64,000 nt of DNA. Origin: Paenibacillus tundrae. GTDB lineage: Bacteria; Bacillota; Bacilli; Paenibacillales; Paenibacillaceae. A program made the position numbers and the translations under genes. The number at the start of each line of letters is the position of its first letter. The stretch's first letter is position 1. The stretch lies in contig NZ_JAUSTI010000013.1 of the NCBI RefSeq assembly GCF_030812775.1, forward strand, positions 62,001 through 126,000. Reading direction: 5' to 3'. The notes under the pieces were generated by a model. It did no database searches. It was not told where the DNA came from and saw nothing but the letters and a program-made list of their open reading frames with translations. This document shows, one piece after another, positions 1-8,304 of the stretch.

Positions 1-1
1 T

Positions 2-1225
2 CAGAGTTATTTCCTAATCTACCGTCTACCAGGCGGTGGGGATTCGGTTGTGACATCTGAAACGAATTATGTAAAGACCGAGAATATGGGTCAAGAGCGT
101 AACATTGAAGAATTAATTTTTCCGGACCAGATGATTATTCATCTAGGTGAGGATAAACATACTGTGTTTTACCCAGGCAATACATTTTATCAATTGATCT
201 TCTCACGGCTGCAGGGGCGAACGTTCGATGATTTTCAACGTCGTAGTGTGCAGTCTGTGAACTGGAATCAGATTCGGAAGGACAACCCTGGCTTTGAGCT
301 GTCTTTCAAGGAGGGTATTCCAGTGGCTTTGTTACAGCGCGTGATGCGACTAGGCACGGATTCCCTCTTCCAGGGAGAGACCATTAACCGAATTTCAATC
401 TATACCGCCAAAAATGAAACCAAGGCGCATGCACTATTCTTCAGCGCTAAGGGAGATGTTGTTTACGAGGCTACGCAGGCTGACCTAACGGTACAGGATG
501 TGCAGCAGCATGTGGACTTCGGCAGCAACTGGACGCCTTATACGCTGATGGATGGTCGCTATTATATTCCCTCCGGAGCGATTGAGACGATTGAGGCGAG
601 TATGCCAACAAGCCAGTTTACGGTAGAGCAGATGCAGCGCAGCTTGTTCTTCGACCCTAGCATGACCCGGAATATTCGGGAAAAGGATGGGTCAGAGATC
701 TACACCGATAGTAAACGGAGTTTGCAAGTGAAGCAGGATCAGCGATGGATTAGTTATACCGATCCAGCTGCACCCCCTGCGGGGCAGATCGATGCGGCCA
801 AGGACGCCTTATCTGCAGTTGATTTTGTCAATCAGCATGGGGGCTGGAAAGGACGGTCCCGTCTGATGCTGAAGACAGCGGATAACAAAACACAGCTTCA
901 GTTCCAGCAATATTACGGTAGCTTTCCGATTATGGACTCGATGCAATTCCGTTTCGGTACGATCAACATGGAAATGCGGCAGGAGACCGTATCGAGCTAC
1001 GAGCGTTCACTAGAGTATCTGAACGAAGGTACGGAGACGAAACAGTCGGTCAAGCTGCCTGGAGGGGACAAGCTGAAGGCACTTATTCAAAAGGTAGCTG
1101 GAGCGAATCGCGAGGTTGTGGACGTGTATCCAGCGTATCGAACGTCTGCGATTGAGGATGGACTTAAGCTGATCCCGGTATGGGTGATTCGCTTCGGCAA
1201 CGGTGAGGAAACAACGGTTTCTTAA
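2..1225 (+). CDS. yycH: YycH, WalK-regulatory membrane-anchored protein (5' end outside window)
   Basis: YycH is a membrane-anchored extracytoplasmic protein which, with YycI, modulates the essential WalK sensor kinase of cell-wall homeostasis. The reading frame is already open at base 2 (codons for QSYFLIYRLPGGGD run into the GTG at 50), so the N-terminal membrane anchor and the start lie outside the window. About 407 residues are visible. The sequence matches YycH features I recognise, such as the FPDQMIIHLGEDKHTVFYPG stretch and the C-terminal YPAYRTSAIEDGLKLIPVWV segment. It is followed by yycI and yycJ, the usual walRK-yycHIJ order; walR and walK should lie just to the left. The gap to yycI is unusually long because it holds an inverted-repeat element. 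Family assignment is strong from sequence and context. Confidence 0.92.
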   Translation, partial: QSYFLIYRLPGGGDSVVTSETNYVKTENMGQERNIEELIFPDQMIIHLGEDKHTVFYPGNTFYQLIFSRLQGRTFDDFQRRSVQSVNWNQIRKDNPGFELSFKEGIPVALLQRVMRLGTDSLFQGETINRISIYTAKNETKAHALFFSAKGDVVYEATQADLTVQDVQQHVDFGSNWTPYTLMDGRYYIPSGAIETIEASMPTSQFTVEQMQRSLFFDPSMTRNIREKDGSEIYTDSKRSLQVKQDQRWISYTDPAAPPAGQIDAAKDALSAVDFVNQHGGWKGRSRLMLKTADNKTQLQFQQYYGSFPIMDSMQFRFGTINMEMRQETVSSYERSLEYLNEGTETKQSVKLPGGDKLKALIQKVAGANREVVDVYPAYRTSAIEDGLKLIPVWVIRFGNGEETTVS

Positions 1226-1248
1226 TGGTTCGTAGGGTTGGGCAGAGA

Positions 1249-1445
1249 GCTAACGAATCTGAAACAGCTTATATGGCCAATCTGCTTAGAAAGCAGAATT
1301 TAACGAATCTCAGCGATGCTATTTTCGTAGATTGCGGATGGAAACCGATAGAAAATCTATGAATGCATGAAATAACGTCTCTTGGCTTCGTTAAATTTTA
1401 AACTTGCGGAAAATAGAGCTAATAAGGTGTGTGGAGTTCGTTAGC
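1249..1445. repeat. Nested inverted-repeat element, copy 1 (CTAACGAA family)
   Basis: A 197-bp element sits between yycH and yycI. Its ends are a perfect 9-bp inverted repeat, GCTAACGAA (1249-1257) and TTCGTTAGC (1437-1445). A second, inner inverted repeat pairs AATTTAACGAA (1297-1307) with TTCGTTAAATT (1387-1397). A related copy lies at 8580-8776 and shares the end motif, an early TATATGG and the right-hand AATAAGGTGTGTG. No reading frame is conserved between the copies, so it looks like a non-coding MITE-like or RNA-structure repeat. Confidence 0.8.
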
Positions 1446-1486
1446 AATCAAGTATTTCATTTAGTTAACTGATGGGGGTGAATGTT

Positions 1487-2230
1487 TTGGATTGGGGACG
1501 GGCGAAAAATGTATTAATCTATGCCTTTCTGTTACTGAATCTAGTGTTGGGGTATCAGATCTGGATGGATGCACGGGAGACGGCCGGAGCCAATCTGGAC
1601 TTCACCTCGCTGGCGGATAATACACAGCAGGCGATGGAAGAGAAGGGGATTCAGGTGCTCGCTCCTATCCCTAATGAAACACCGAAGCTACCGAAGCTGT
1701 CCTATGAATTTATAGAAGAGGACGAGGCAGGTATCCGTATTGAGCTGAAACAGCCTGTAGACAGCAAGCTAATCTTCTCACAAAGTGAGCTAGAGGATGC
1801 GCTGCAAGATGAGATTCCGCAGATCGGTACTTTTCGGCTGGATCAACTGATGGCGGAGGATGGGGCATTTGTCCTTCATCCATTGGTGGATAGCAAATGG
1901 CCGCTCTTCAATGTCAGTCTGGAGCTATTCTACAGCGATCAGAAGATCACAGGTTACCTTCAGACTCCGGTGAAGATTACGACAGCGGAGGAGAGCGAGC
2001 AGCAGGTGCTTCCGGCGTCGAAGGCGCTGGGTACGCTGATCGAGAACTTTTTGCCCAATGATTCTATTGTCAAAGATATTCAGCTTGGCTATTACGGCCA
2101 GTTGTTCAATTCAGATCTACAAGTTGCGATGCCGGCATGGCGATTCGTGCTGGAAAGTGGCGAAGTGTTGTACGTGCAGGGCATCAGTGGGGATGTATTC
2201 AGTCCCAAGACAGATAAACCAGGGGAGTAA
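1487..2230 (+). CDS. yycI: YycI, WalK-regulatory membrane-anchored protein
   Basis: YycI works with YycH as a membrane-anchored regulator of the WalK kinase. I prefer the TTG start at 1487, six bases after a GGGGGTG ribosome site, because it gives the family-typical N-terminus MDWGRAKNVLIYAFLLLNLV. The in-frame ATG at 1472 would place the ribosome site inside the coding region. The product is 247 aa, with one N-terminal membrane helix (residues about 7-25) and the rest extracytoplasmic. The C-terminus (LESGEVLYVQGISGDVF) is typical of the YycI fold. The stop lies 6 bp before yycJ, so the two are probably co-transcribed and translated in close succession. Confidence 0.9.
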   Translation: MDWGRAKNVLIYAFLLLNLVLGYQIWMDARETAGANLDFTSLADNTQQAMEEKGIQVLAPIPNETPKLPKLSYEFIEEDEAGIRIELKQPVDSKLIFSQSELEDALQDEIPQIGTFRLDQLMAEDGAFVLHPLVDSKWPLFNVSLELFYSDQKITGYLQTPVKITTAEESEQQVLPASKALGTLIENFLPNDSIVKDIQLGYYGQLFNSDLQVAMPAWRFVLESGEVLYVQGISGDVFSPKTDKPGE

Positions 2231-2236
2231 TGAGTT

Positions 2237-3043
2237 ATGGGGATTTATTTTACCGTATTGTCTAGTGGTTCTACAGGAAACGCCACAGTCATACAGCATG
2301 GAGGCACGTCACTTATGATTGATGCAGGCCTTAGTGCGAAGCGACTGGATGCACTGTTTCAGGAACGGGAGATCGCAGGAACAGAGCTGGACGGCATTCT
2401 GGTCACACATGAACATTCCGATCACATTAAAGGACTAGGCGCGATGTCTCGGAAATATAATTTACCAATCTATGCAAACACGAATACGTGGGCGGCGCTG
2501 GAGAAGTCGGTTGGGGCAATTCCAGAGGAGAACCGGCGGATCTTCGAGACGGGTGAGAAGCATGATTTTGGCTCGCTCCGCGTGGAATCCTTCGGTATCT
2601 CGCACGATGCAGCAGAACCTGTAGGGTACACATTCGATGATGGAAGCGAAAAGCTGTCTGTTGCGACCGATCTGGGCTATATGAGCGACAAGGTTCGCGA
2701 TGCTATCTCGAATTCTGACGTGCTCGTGCTCGAATCGAATCATGACGTCGAATTGTTGCGGATGGGACGTTATCCGTGGAATACCAAGCGCCGAATCTTA
2801 AGCGATATCGGGCATTTGTCGAATGAAGCAGCAGGGGCAGCACTCAGTGAATTGATGAACGGACGCATCAAGCGCACGTATCTTGCACATCTCAGCCGGG
2901 ATCATAATATGATGGATCTGGCGAAAATGACCGTGCGCGATGCGATGGAGAGTCGTGGATGCTTCTATCGGGATCATGAGTTCAAACTCTGTGATACGTA
3001 TTATGACCGTCCTACACCATGGGATAGGGTGGGTGAGCCATAA
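2237..3043 (+). CDS. yycJ: YycJ/WalJ, metallo-beta-lactamase-fold hydrolase
   Basis: This 268-aa protein has the metallo-beta-lactamase fold. Its metal-binding motif is seen in THEHSDH (residues about 56-62), with further conserved features SSGSTGN near the start, ATDLGYM around residue 140, ESNHD around residue 170 and LAHLSRDHN near the C-terminus. YycJ/WalJ is the conserved last gene of the walRKHIJ operon and has been linked to coordinating cell division, wall metabolism or DNA repair; its substrate is not fixed. The ATG at 2237 follows GGGGAG with good spacing. The last 31 bp overlap the 3' end of a convergent small gene. Confidence 0.93.
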   Translation: MGIYFTVLSSGSTGNATVIQHGGTSLMIDAGLSAKRLDALFQEREIAGTELDGILVTHEHSDHIKGLGAMSRKYNLPIYANTNTWAALEKSVGAIPEENRRIFETGEKHDFGSLRVESFGISHDAAEPVGYTFDDGSEKLSVATDLGYMSDKVRDAISNSDVLVLESNHDVELLRMGRYPWNTKRRILSDIGHLSNEAAGAALSELMNGRIKRTYLAHLSRDHNMMDLAKMTVRDAMESRGCFYRDHEFKLCDTYYDRPTPWDRVGEP

Positions 3044-3224
3044 AGCTGTCTAGCTCAGCGGCTTTGCGCTCTACTTCCTCGCGGGTTAGAATGCCTTTGT
3101 CCACGAGCAGCTCAATGATGGTGCTTAGGGCTAATGTATTGCGGTAATGCTCTTCTTTGAGATCGGCCAGCTTGGCCGCCATATGAACCTCTTCCATGGC
3201 TGTGAGTGTACGTGTGCGTTCCAT
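3012..3224 (-). CDS. Small conserved hypothetical protein
   Basis: A 70-aa minus-strand gene, MERTRTLTAMEEVHMAAKL at its start, rich in charged residues and probably all helical. I judge it real because its ATG (3224) is preceded by a near-perfect AGAAGGAGG ribosome site at ideal distance and because the composition is that of a soluble helical protein. It contains the segment DKGILTREEVERKAAELD, which resembles short helical domains found in small Firmicute proteins, but I do not recognise a function. Its 3' end overlaps the end of yycJ on the opposite strand by about 31 bp. Confidence 0.7.
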   Translation of the reverse strand: MERTRTLTAMEEVHMAAKLADLKEEHYRNTLALSTIIELLVDKGILTREEVERKAAELDSFMAHPPYPMV

Positions 3225-3244
3225 AAGTAAATCCTCCTTCTAGT

Positions 3245-3340
3245 GGTTGTTCAAAAAGTCCACTTTTGATTACGAAGAATGCCTGCTACCCTTTTTGAAG
3301 ACGCAATTCTATGAACCTTCGAATTCTCCTTTGAACAACC
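3245..3340. repeat. Short GTTCAAAAAG-ended inverted-repeat element
   Basis: The ends GGTTGTTCAAAAAG (3245-3258) and CCTTTGAACAACC (3328-3340) are inverted repeats. The left 36 bases match the left end of the larger element at 37552-37717 with about four mismatches (shared CTTTTGATTACGAAG). It is probably an internally deleted member of the same family. It lies just upstream of the minus-strand small gene. Confidence 0.65.
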
Positions 3341-3830
3341 TTTTACTATTATTGTAGTCAGGCTGGTTGGAAAACATTCCTCTTTTTGCCGCTATAAATG
3401 AAAGAAGAGGGCGTGTATGCTGAAACAGTAGCCTATCGGATGAGAAAAAGTTTGCCTGAAAGGGTAAATATACGCTTAGCGAACGGGATTTTGTGGTGAT
3501 AGATATAGTATGGATCTTTATCGTTAGCTACAATTTAGCAGAAATTTACGTTATTCTTCGTATTTATGCAACTTTTTCAGATATAACGTGTTTAGTATAT
3601 AAGGAGCACTTGGAAATAGGCTGGAATGTGAGCGAACTGGTGAGTGTATTGGTATATCAAATAAATGCGAGAGCTTGATTGATAGAGTCACTGGCAGAAT
3701 GGGAGACCCATTCTGTAGTACATAGACGCTTCATTTCGTGTACTTGGGAGTGCAGCGATATGCAAAAAAAGATTTTGGGAAATGCAAAAAAGCATGGGGA
3801 AAGAGCTGGTATTTACGCCACGCACGTAAT
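3341..3830. other. Gene-poor interval upstream of htrA
   Basis: About 490 bp of AT-rich sequence without a credible gene. Short open frames here (for example 3493-3678) lack ribosome sites and protein-like composition. It leads into the structured repeat at 3831-3994 and probably holds the htrA promoter, which I cannot place with confidence. Confidence 0.5.
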
Positions 3831-3994
3831 GGAGGACACAGATCAAAGCTGGAGAGGCGGAGCTCAGAGCTTTCTGAAAGAAAGCTGTTTCGGGAGCATT
3901 GACTCGCCTTCATCCCTGGATTTCACCTTTACACAAAGGGTTCAGAGAAATCTAGGGTTAACAGCGACCGAAAGCTCATCTGTCGGCCGAGTGG
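3831..3994 (+). ncRNA. Structured leader-like repeat, diverged copy A
   Basis: This stretch aligns along its length with the elements at 10844-10994 and 38597-38786. Shared blocks include AGAGCTTTCTGAAAGAAAGCT (matching AAAGCTTTCTATAAGAAAGCT in copy C), CTTCGGAAG-like TTTCGGGAG, CTCGCCTT, GGATTT-CCTTT-AAAGGG hairpin arms, and TAACAGCGACCGAAAG. It is the most diverged of the three and I cannot see the closing stem. It ends about 90 bp before the htrA start. Confidence 0.6.
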
Positions 3995-4085
3995 GGTATG
4001 TGAGAACACCATCGACGTCCCATGCGACAATGATCAGGCGGCAGTCAGGATCTTGATGCGTGACAACGAAGGGGAGAGGATCACG

Positions 4086-5354
4086 ATGGGATTGTTCGGA
4101 GACGATTTTTATTCAACTAAAGTTTCAAGACGCGCCGAACCTGTGCAGAAGGGCAAACTTCAGATTCTCCGCCCAGGAGGGCGTGATCGGTGGCAGAATC
4201 CGCGCAGATCGCGTTCGGGTATTAGCTCCACGGTCAAAGTAGCCGTGATCAGTTCTGTGATCAGCTCGATCGTTACCGTTACTCTATTCAGCTTCATCAT
4301 GCAGCCAGCGTCTGTACCGTTATCCAATGCCACAATAGGCAATGGTTCAGGTGGCGGTGCGCTCTCTGCTCAAGCGGTTGATCCGTACGACCGGATCATT
4401 CAGGCAGCTGAGAAGGTGCGCCCTTCTGTGGTGAGCATTGTGAATCATAAAACGGGCAGCAGCCTATCTATGGAGGACTCAGCGCTAGGATCAGGTGTCA
4501 TTTTCAAGAAGGAAGAGGGCACAGCCTACATTATGACCAACCACCATGTGGTGGAAGGTGCGAGTGATCTTGAGATTGTAACGGTGGACGGTCAGACACA
4601 TAAAGCGAAGCTGGTTGGCAAAGACCGAGTGAGCGATATTGCGGTGCTGTCGACAGAGGATAAAGGGCTGGGCGCTGTAGCGGAGATTGGCGATTCCAGC
4701 AAGCTTAAACGAGGTCAGACCGTACTTGCCATTGGTAACCCGCTCGGTCTGGGCGGTACGCTGACATCCGGGATTGTGAGTTATACCGATCGCATTCTAC
4801 CTGTGTCGATTAATCAGGATGGCGTGTACGACTGGGAGCAGAACGTTATTCAGACAGATGCAGCGATCAACGAAGGTAATAGCGGGGGCGCACTGGTTGA
4901 CCTGAACGGCAAAGTGGTCGGCATTAACACGATGAAGATATCGGATACAGGCGTTGAAGGTCTTGGATTTGCGATTCCGATGAACGAAGTAATGAAGACT
5001 GTCGATTCGCTATTGCTACACGGTAAAGTATCTCGTCCATATCTGGGCGTGTACACTGTCGATCTGAGCAACCCTTATGCTCCACTAGACGACGAGCAGC
5101 GTAAGGATCTGAAACTACCATCCCATGTCGATAGCGGTGTGGTCGTACTCGAAGCATCGGGGCCTGCATCGGAGGCAGGTATGAAGCTCAACGATGTCAT
5201 TACTGAATTTGACGGGCAAAAAATTACCTCTACGCTCGATCTTCGTAAGTATCTATACGACAAGAAGAAAATCGGCGATACGATTGAGGTGACCTTCTAT
5301 AGGGACGGTAAAGCCGAGAAGGTATCGGTGAAGCTGTCGGATAAACCGGAGTAA
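4086..5354 (+). CDS. htrA: HtrA-family membrane-anchored serine protease with PDZ domain
   Basis: HtrA/DegP-type proteases degrade or refold misfolded proteins outside the membrane and are part of the envelope stress response. The ATG at 4086 follows AAGGGGAGAGG; the upstream ATG at 4053 has no ribosome site. The 422-aa product has a cytoplasmic N-terminus, one membrane helix (about residues 47-70), a trypsin-like domain, and a C-terminal PDZ domain (from about residue 320). The catalytic triad is visible: His154 in NHHVVEGA, Asp184 in SDIAVLS, Ser266 in GNSGGAL. Location after walRK-yycHIJ is the standard Firmicute context. A structured repeat precedes it and a terminator follows. Confidence 0.93.
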   Translation: MGLFGDDFYSTKVSRRAEPVQKGKLQILRPGGRDRWQNPRRSRSGISSTVKVAVISSVISSIVTVTLFSFIMQPASVPLSNATIGNGSGGGALSAQAVDPYDRIIQAAEKVRPSVVSIVNHKTGSSLSMEDSALGSGVIFKKEEGTAYIMTNHHVVEGASDLEIVTVDGQTHKAKLVGKDRVSDIAVLSTEDKGLGAVAEIGDSSKLKRGQTVLAIGNPLGLGGTLTSGIVSYTDRILPVSINQDGVYDWEQNVIQTDAAINEGNSGGALVDLNGKVVGINTMKISDTGVEGLGFAIPMNEVMKTVDSLLLHGKVSRPYLGVYTVDLSNPYAPLDDEQRKDLKLPSHVDSGVVVLEASGPASEAGMKLNDVITEFDGQKITSTLDLRKYLYDKKKIGDTIEVTFYRDGKAEKVSVKLSDKPE

Positions 5355-5405
5355 AGCATATATTAAGTACAGTGCTATGGTGAGATTGTGTTAGGGAATC
5401 ATAGG

Positions 5406-5439
5406 AAGAGCTGGTCAGATCGCTGATCGGCTCTTTTTT
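5406..5439 (+). terminator. Rho-independent terminator after htrA
   Basis: An imperfect hairpin with arms AAGAGCTGGTCAG and CTGATCGGCTCTT is followed by TTTTT. The remaining bases up to 5679 show no gene. Confidence 0.8.
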
Positions 5440-5679
5440 ACATGATAGGATCTATAAGTTACCAAGGTACGTGCAATGTTCTGTCGAAATGGCTCAACAT
5501 TCCGGGACAGAGGTTACTCTTCTGACAAATGATCGGACAGGATCAGAGCCTAAGACTCAGTTACATTAGGCCTTTGCTATGATAAACTGTTGTCAATGTG
5601 TTCGTAATGCACGGGTGTGCAAGTAACAGGTATTTGACGATCGGGATGTTCTAAACTATAGAAGAGGGGTTATTCAATC

Positions 5680-6201
5680 ATGAAACGTTCAATGAAAGGG
5701 ATGCTGGGGGGAACGGCTCTACTTGTGTCGCTGATTCTCTTATCTGCATGCACTTCGAAGGAAGCTACACCTGGGGCTGTGGATACGAATGGGTTGGAAG
5801 ATAAGATTGCAGGTCTAGAGCAGCGGCTTGCGGAGCAGGTTCAGAAGAGTGGAGAGCAGGATAATAAGATTGCGGAGCTGGAGAAAAAGCTGAAGGAGCT
5901 TAATACGACTGTTATTGCGGTAAAGGATGCTGGAGGAACGGCTACAGGCGCACCAGCCAATAATGGATCGGCAGGAAAGGGCGATGGGGTGCTCATTACC
6001 TTTGCACAGTACGAGAAGCTTGAAGTGGGCATGACGATGGAGGAAGTGATCGCGATCCTCGGTGGCGAAGGTGAAGCATTGAGTGAAGCTGAAAATATGG
6101 TTGTCTACAACTATAAAGGTACTGGAGATACAGGAGCGAATGCAGTTATTGCTTTTCAAAGCGGCAAGTTGCTGACAAAGGCTCAATCTGGGCTGCAATA
6201 A
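5680..6201 (+). CDS. Lipoprotein with coiled coil and SmpA/BLIP-like domain
   Basis: A 173-aa predicted lipoprotein. The signal peptide ends in a lipobox (LILLSACTS, Cys24). Residues about 40-75 form heptad-like charged repeats (KIAGLEQRLAEQ, KIAELEKKLKEL), a short coiled coil. A Gly/Ala/Asn linker follows, then a small domain with YEKLEVGMTMEEVIAILGG, the pattern of the SmpA/OmlA or beta-lactamase-inhibitor-like fold, in which the KLxxGMTxxEVxxxLG helix is characteristic. The function is unknown; related domains often mediate protein-protein contacts at the envelope. A terminator follows at once, so it is probably monocistronic. Confidence 0.8.
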   Translation: MKRSMKGMLGGTALLVSLILLSACTSKEATPGAVDTNGLEDKIAGLEQRLAEQVQKSGEQDNKIAELEKKLKELNTTVIAVKDAGGTATGAPANNGSAGKGDGVLITFAQYEKLEVGMTMEEVIAILGGEGEALSEAENMVVYNYKGTGDTGANAVIAFQSGKLLTKAQSGLQ

Positions 6202-6223
6202 TAGAAAATGGGTTAATGAAGAG

Positions 6224-6254
6224 AACCAATCAGAATATTCTGGTTGGTTTTTTT
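6224..6254 (+). terminator. Rho-independent terminator
   Basis: Arms AACCAATCAG and CTGGTTGGTT close over ATATT-type loop bases and run into a T tract. Confidence 0.85.
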
Positions 6255-6349
6255 GTTATCTTCTCAATGAGTACTCATCTTTGGTAAGGATGATGTTCAG
6301 TAGAGGTGAGCTATAACGTTAGATTTTTAAAAATTATAGAGATAAGTCC

Positions 6350-6417
6350 TTGACACGCAGCTTAAGTTGTAACTATAATAGTCACATATTAAAAGTTGTA
6401 ACCGCAGTAGTTACATA
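6350..6417 (+). promoter_or_regulatory. Sigma-A promoter with tandem palindromic operators
   Basis: TTGACA (6350-6355), an 18-nt spacer and TATAAT (6374-6379) form a consensus promoter. Two 24-nt direct repeats with a 29-nt period overlap and follow the -10: AGTTGTAAC...TAGTCACATA (6365-6388) and AGTTGTAAC...TAGTTACATA (6394-6417). Each is a dyad of the form GTAAC-N7-GTyAC, a likely repressor operator pair. The regulator is not identifiable from the window. The next credible gene starts only at 6696. Confidence 0.7.
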
Positions 6418-6695
6418 AAAGTGGGAAGGGGTCTTGTTTGATCAAAGTAAGAGAGAGCTAAGTGTATTGCGATGTGTGTTATGAATCGAATTATGTTCGT
6501 CGTTAAATGTTAAGTGTGAAGTCAAGATTTGAAATGTAGACATCGTAGGAGCAAAAGCTAGATCAGAATGTAATATTCAAAATGGGTAACCAAAATGCAA
6601 AACCAAAAGGCAAAACCAAAAATGCAAAACCAAAATTAAAAACATACTGCACTGCGCCCTATTAATTTAATTGGCGACAGTATTATGAGAGGAAG
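6418..6695 (+). other. Long leader before the MBL-fold lipoprotein gene
   Basis: This 278-nt leader contains a possible 16-codon frame (TTG at 6434 after GGAAGGGG, stop 6482-6484) and, at 6589-6642, three near-tandem copies of a TGCAAAACCAAAA-like unit. I see no conserved protein; it may be the scar of a lost gene between the promoter and the lipoprotein gene. Confidence 0.45.
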
Positions 6696-7676
6696 ATGAA
6701 TAAAGTGTTTCGTAAAAAAACATCCATTGGAGTCATGCTACTCCTCAGTATCATGTTAATCTTAAGCGCTTGTACAAGTACAGTAAGTAAAACCGAAAAT
6801 ACGACAGACACCTCGTCCAACGCGGCAGGTGCAAACAATACAACGGGGGATGAAGCAGATACATCAAAGGCTGAGCTTAAAGTGACTACATTTAATCCAG
6901 GGGAGAAAAGTATTTTTGGTGTTTCCTCTAACCTGATTGAAGGGCCTACTGAGGTGGTGCTTGTCGATGCCCAGTTCCAGAAGAATGATGCGGAGCAACT
7001 GGTAAAAATGATTAAGGATACAGGTAAGAAACTTACGACTGTATTTATCAGCCATAAAGATCCAGATTACTACTTCGGTCTGTCGGTTATCCGTGAGGCA
7101 TTTCCTGATGTGAAAATTATCGCAACGCCAGGAACGGTGGAAGGCATTAAGGAAACGATCCAAGTGAAGAATGATTACTGGAACCCAATTCTGAAGGAAA
7201 ATGCGCCAACCGCACAGATTGTCCCTGATGTCTTTGATGGTAAACAGTTCTCGGTAGATGGACAAGCCGTTGATATCATTGGTCTGGATGGTTCTGATCC
7301 GTCGCACACCTTCCTGTGGATCCCATCCATTAAAACGGTTCTGGGCGGTGTTCCTGTATATGAGAACGTACATGTCTGGATCGCAGATAACCAAACACCA
7401 GAGAGCCGAGATGAGTGGCGCGAACTATTGGATGAGATTACTGCTCTGAATCCTGAGCGAGTGATCCCAGGTCACTATGTGGGAACCAGTGCTGGAGATC
7501 TGTCCAGTGTGACGTTTACCCGTGATTATATTGCAAAGTTTGAAGCAGAAGCAGAGAAAGCCAAAGATTCCAAAGAGCTAATTGCAACAATGGAAAAGGC
7601 GTATCCGGACTTCACCAATACAGGCGATTTGGAAACGAGTGCTCAGGTGATCAAAGGTGAAATTTCTTGGCCATAA
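6696..7676 (+). CDS. Lipoprotein with degenerate metallo-beta-lactamase fold
   Basis: A 326-aa lipoprotein (lipobox LILSACTS, Cys26) with a low-complexity Thr/Asn linker and then an MBL-fold domain. The hallmark HxHxDH is replaced by HKDPDY in FISHKDPDYYFGL (about residue 115), so at least two canonical metal ligands are changed. Later motif positions are also reshaped (LDGSDPSHTFLWIP, VIPGHYVG). The fold is therefore clear but hydrolase activity of the usual kind is doubtful; secreted members of this group are often annotated only as MBL-fold proteins. The ATG follows GAGAGGAAG. A strong promoter with paired operators lies 320 bp upstream and a terminator follows the gene. Confidence 0.8.
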   Translation: MNKVFRKKTSIGVMLLLSIMLILSACTSTVSKTENTTDTSSNAAGANNTTGDEADTSKAELKVTTFNPGEKSIFGVSSNLIEGPTEVVLVDAQFQKNDAEQLVKMIKDTGKKLTTVFISHKDPDYYFGLSVIREAFPDVKIIATPGTVEGIKETIQVKNDYWNPILKENAPTAQIVPDVFDGKQFSVDGQAVDIIGLDGSDPSHTFLWIPSIKTVLGGVPVYENVHVWIADNQTPESRDEWRELLDEITALNPERVIPGHYVGTSAGDLSSVTFTRDYIAKFEAEAEKAKDSKELIATMEKAYPDFTNTGDLETSAQVIKGEISWP

Positions 7677-7760
7677 GTAGATGTAAATTAAGACATGGCT
7701 TATTCCATGGTTAGATTGATGAATTTTGTTCTAATACGGCATAGGCAATGAACTTAAGAG

Positions 7761-7800
7761 CAACATCTGTCCCTTTAGTTAAGGGAGGGTGTTGTTTTTT
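7761..7800 (+). terminator. Rho-independent terminator
   Basis: Hairpin CAACATC...GGTGTTG with inner CCCTT/AAGGG pairing, followed by TTTTTT. Confidence 0.85.
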
Positions 7801-8004
7801 GTGTTTGGATGTAATAGATAGTCGCTTGCAATGAGCCGGGCTGGTTCATTTTGGCTATGTATTTTCAACCGATCTATGCGGGAATATTCTATAAGGGGTT
7901 TCTTTTACGTCCCAGGTGTGATAGAACAGAGAAGTGGCTATCCTATATGGATAAGCGGTTGTGAATCGGGAGCATAGCTGGTTACAGAAAGGATGCTTGA
8001 ACGG

Positions 8005-8172
8005 ATGTACGTTGTATGCAAAGAACACGTGGACATTGCGATCGACAAGTTTGTCGATGAGTATGAGGACGCTCCAGATATCGTGGATTTGAAGGAGACG
8101 GAATTTGCCGACTGGGATCCGCCTGCGAAGTGCGCTGAGTGCGAACAGCATGCGGAATTTCTTGTCGTTTAG
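8005..8172 (+). CDS. CxxH/CxxC small protein
   Basis: A 55-aa gene. The ATG at 8005 follows AAAGGA; an alternative in-frame ATG at 7993 would add four residues. The product begins MYVVCKEHVDIAIDKFVDEY and ends KCAECEQHAEFLVV. The Cys5-x-x-His8 pair and the Cys43-x-x-Cys46 pair match the small CxxH/CxxC protein family of Bacillales, probably a metal (zinc) site. In that family the gene is commonly found next to rlmH, as here (850 bp upstream). Biological role unknown. The long open frame on the opposite strand (7855-8244) is its shadow. Confidence 0.85.
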   Translation: MYVVCKEHVDIAIDKFVDEYEDAPDIVDLKETEFADWDPPAKCAECEQHAEFLVV

Positions 8173-8274
8173 CGTACTGTAGGAATTGAAGGCGGCAGAA
8201 GGCGTCACATAGGTGGTACTTCTCCGCTGGAACTCACTTTCCATCCGGTATGAACATCACAGTAAGGAGCGAAG

Positions 8275-8304
8275 AGAGCGTGTTGAGCGCTCTTTTTGCT
8301 TTTT
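8275..8304 (+). terminator. Rho-independent terminator after the CxxH/CxxC gene
   Basis: AGAGCG and CGCTCT arms around a 7-nt loop, followed by TTTTTGCTTTTTT. Confidence 0.8.

Noticed and set aside
3679..4056. Open frame of 125 codons upstream of htrA
   Set aside because: It runs through the structured repeat copy, has no ribosome site and no protein-like composition.
7855..8244. Minus-strand open frame of 129 codons
   Set aside because: Antisense shadow of the CxxH/CxxC gene and its flanks; Cys/His residues do not form a known motif.
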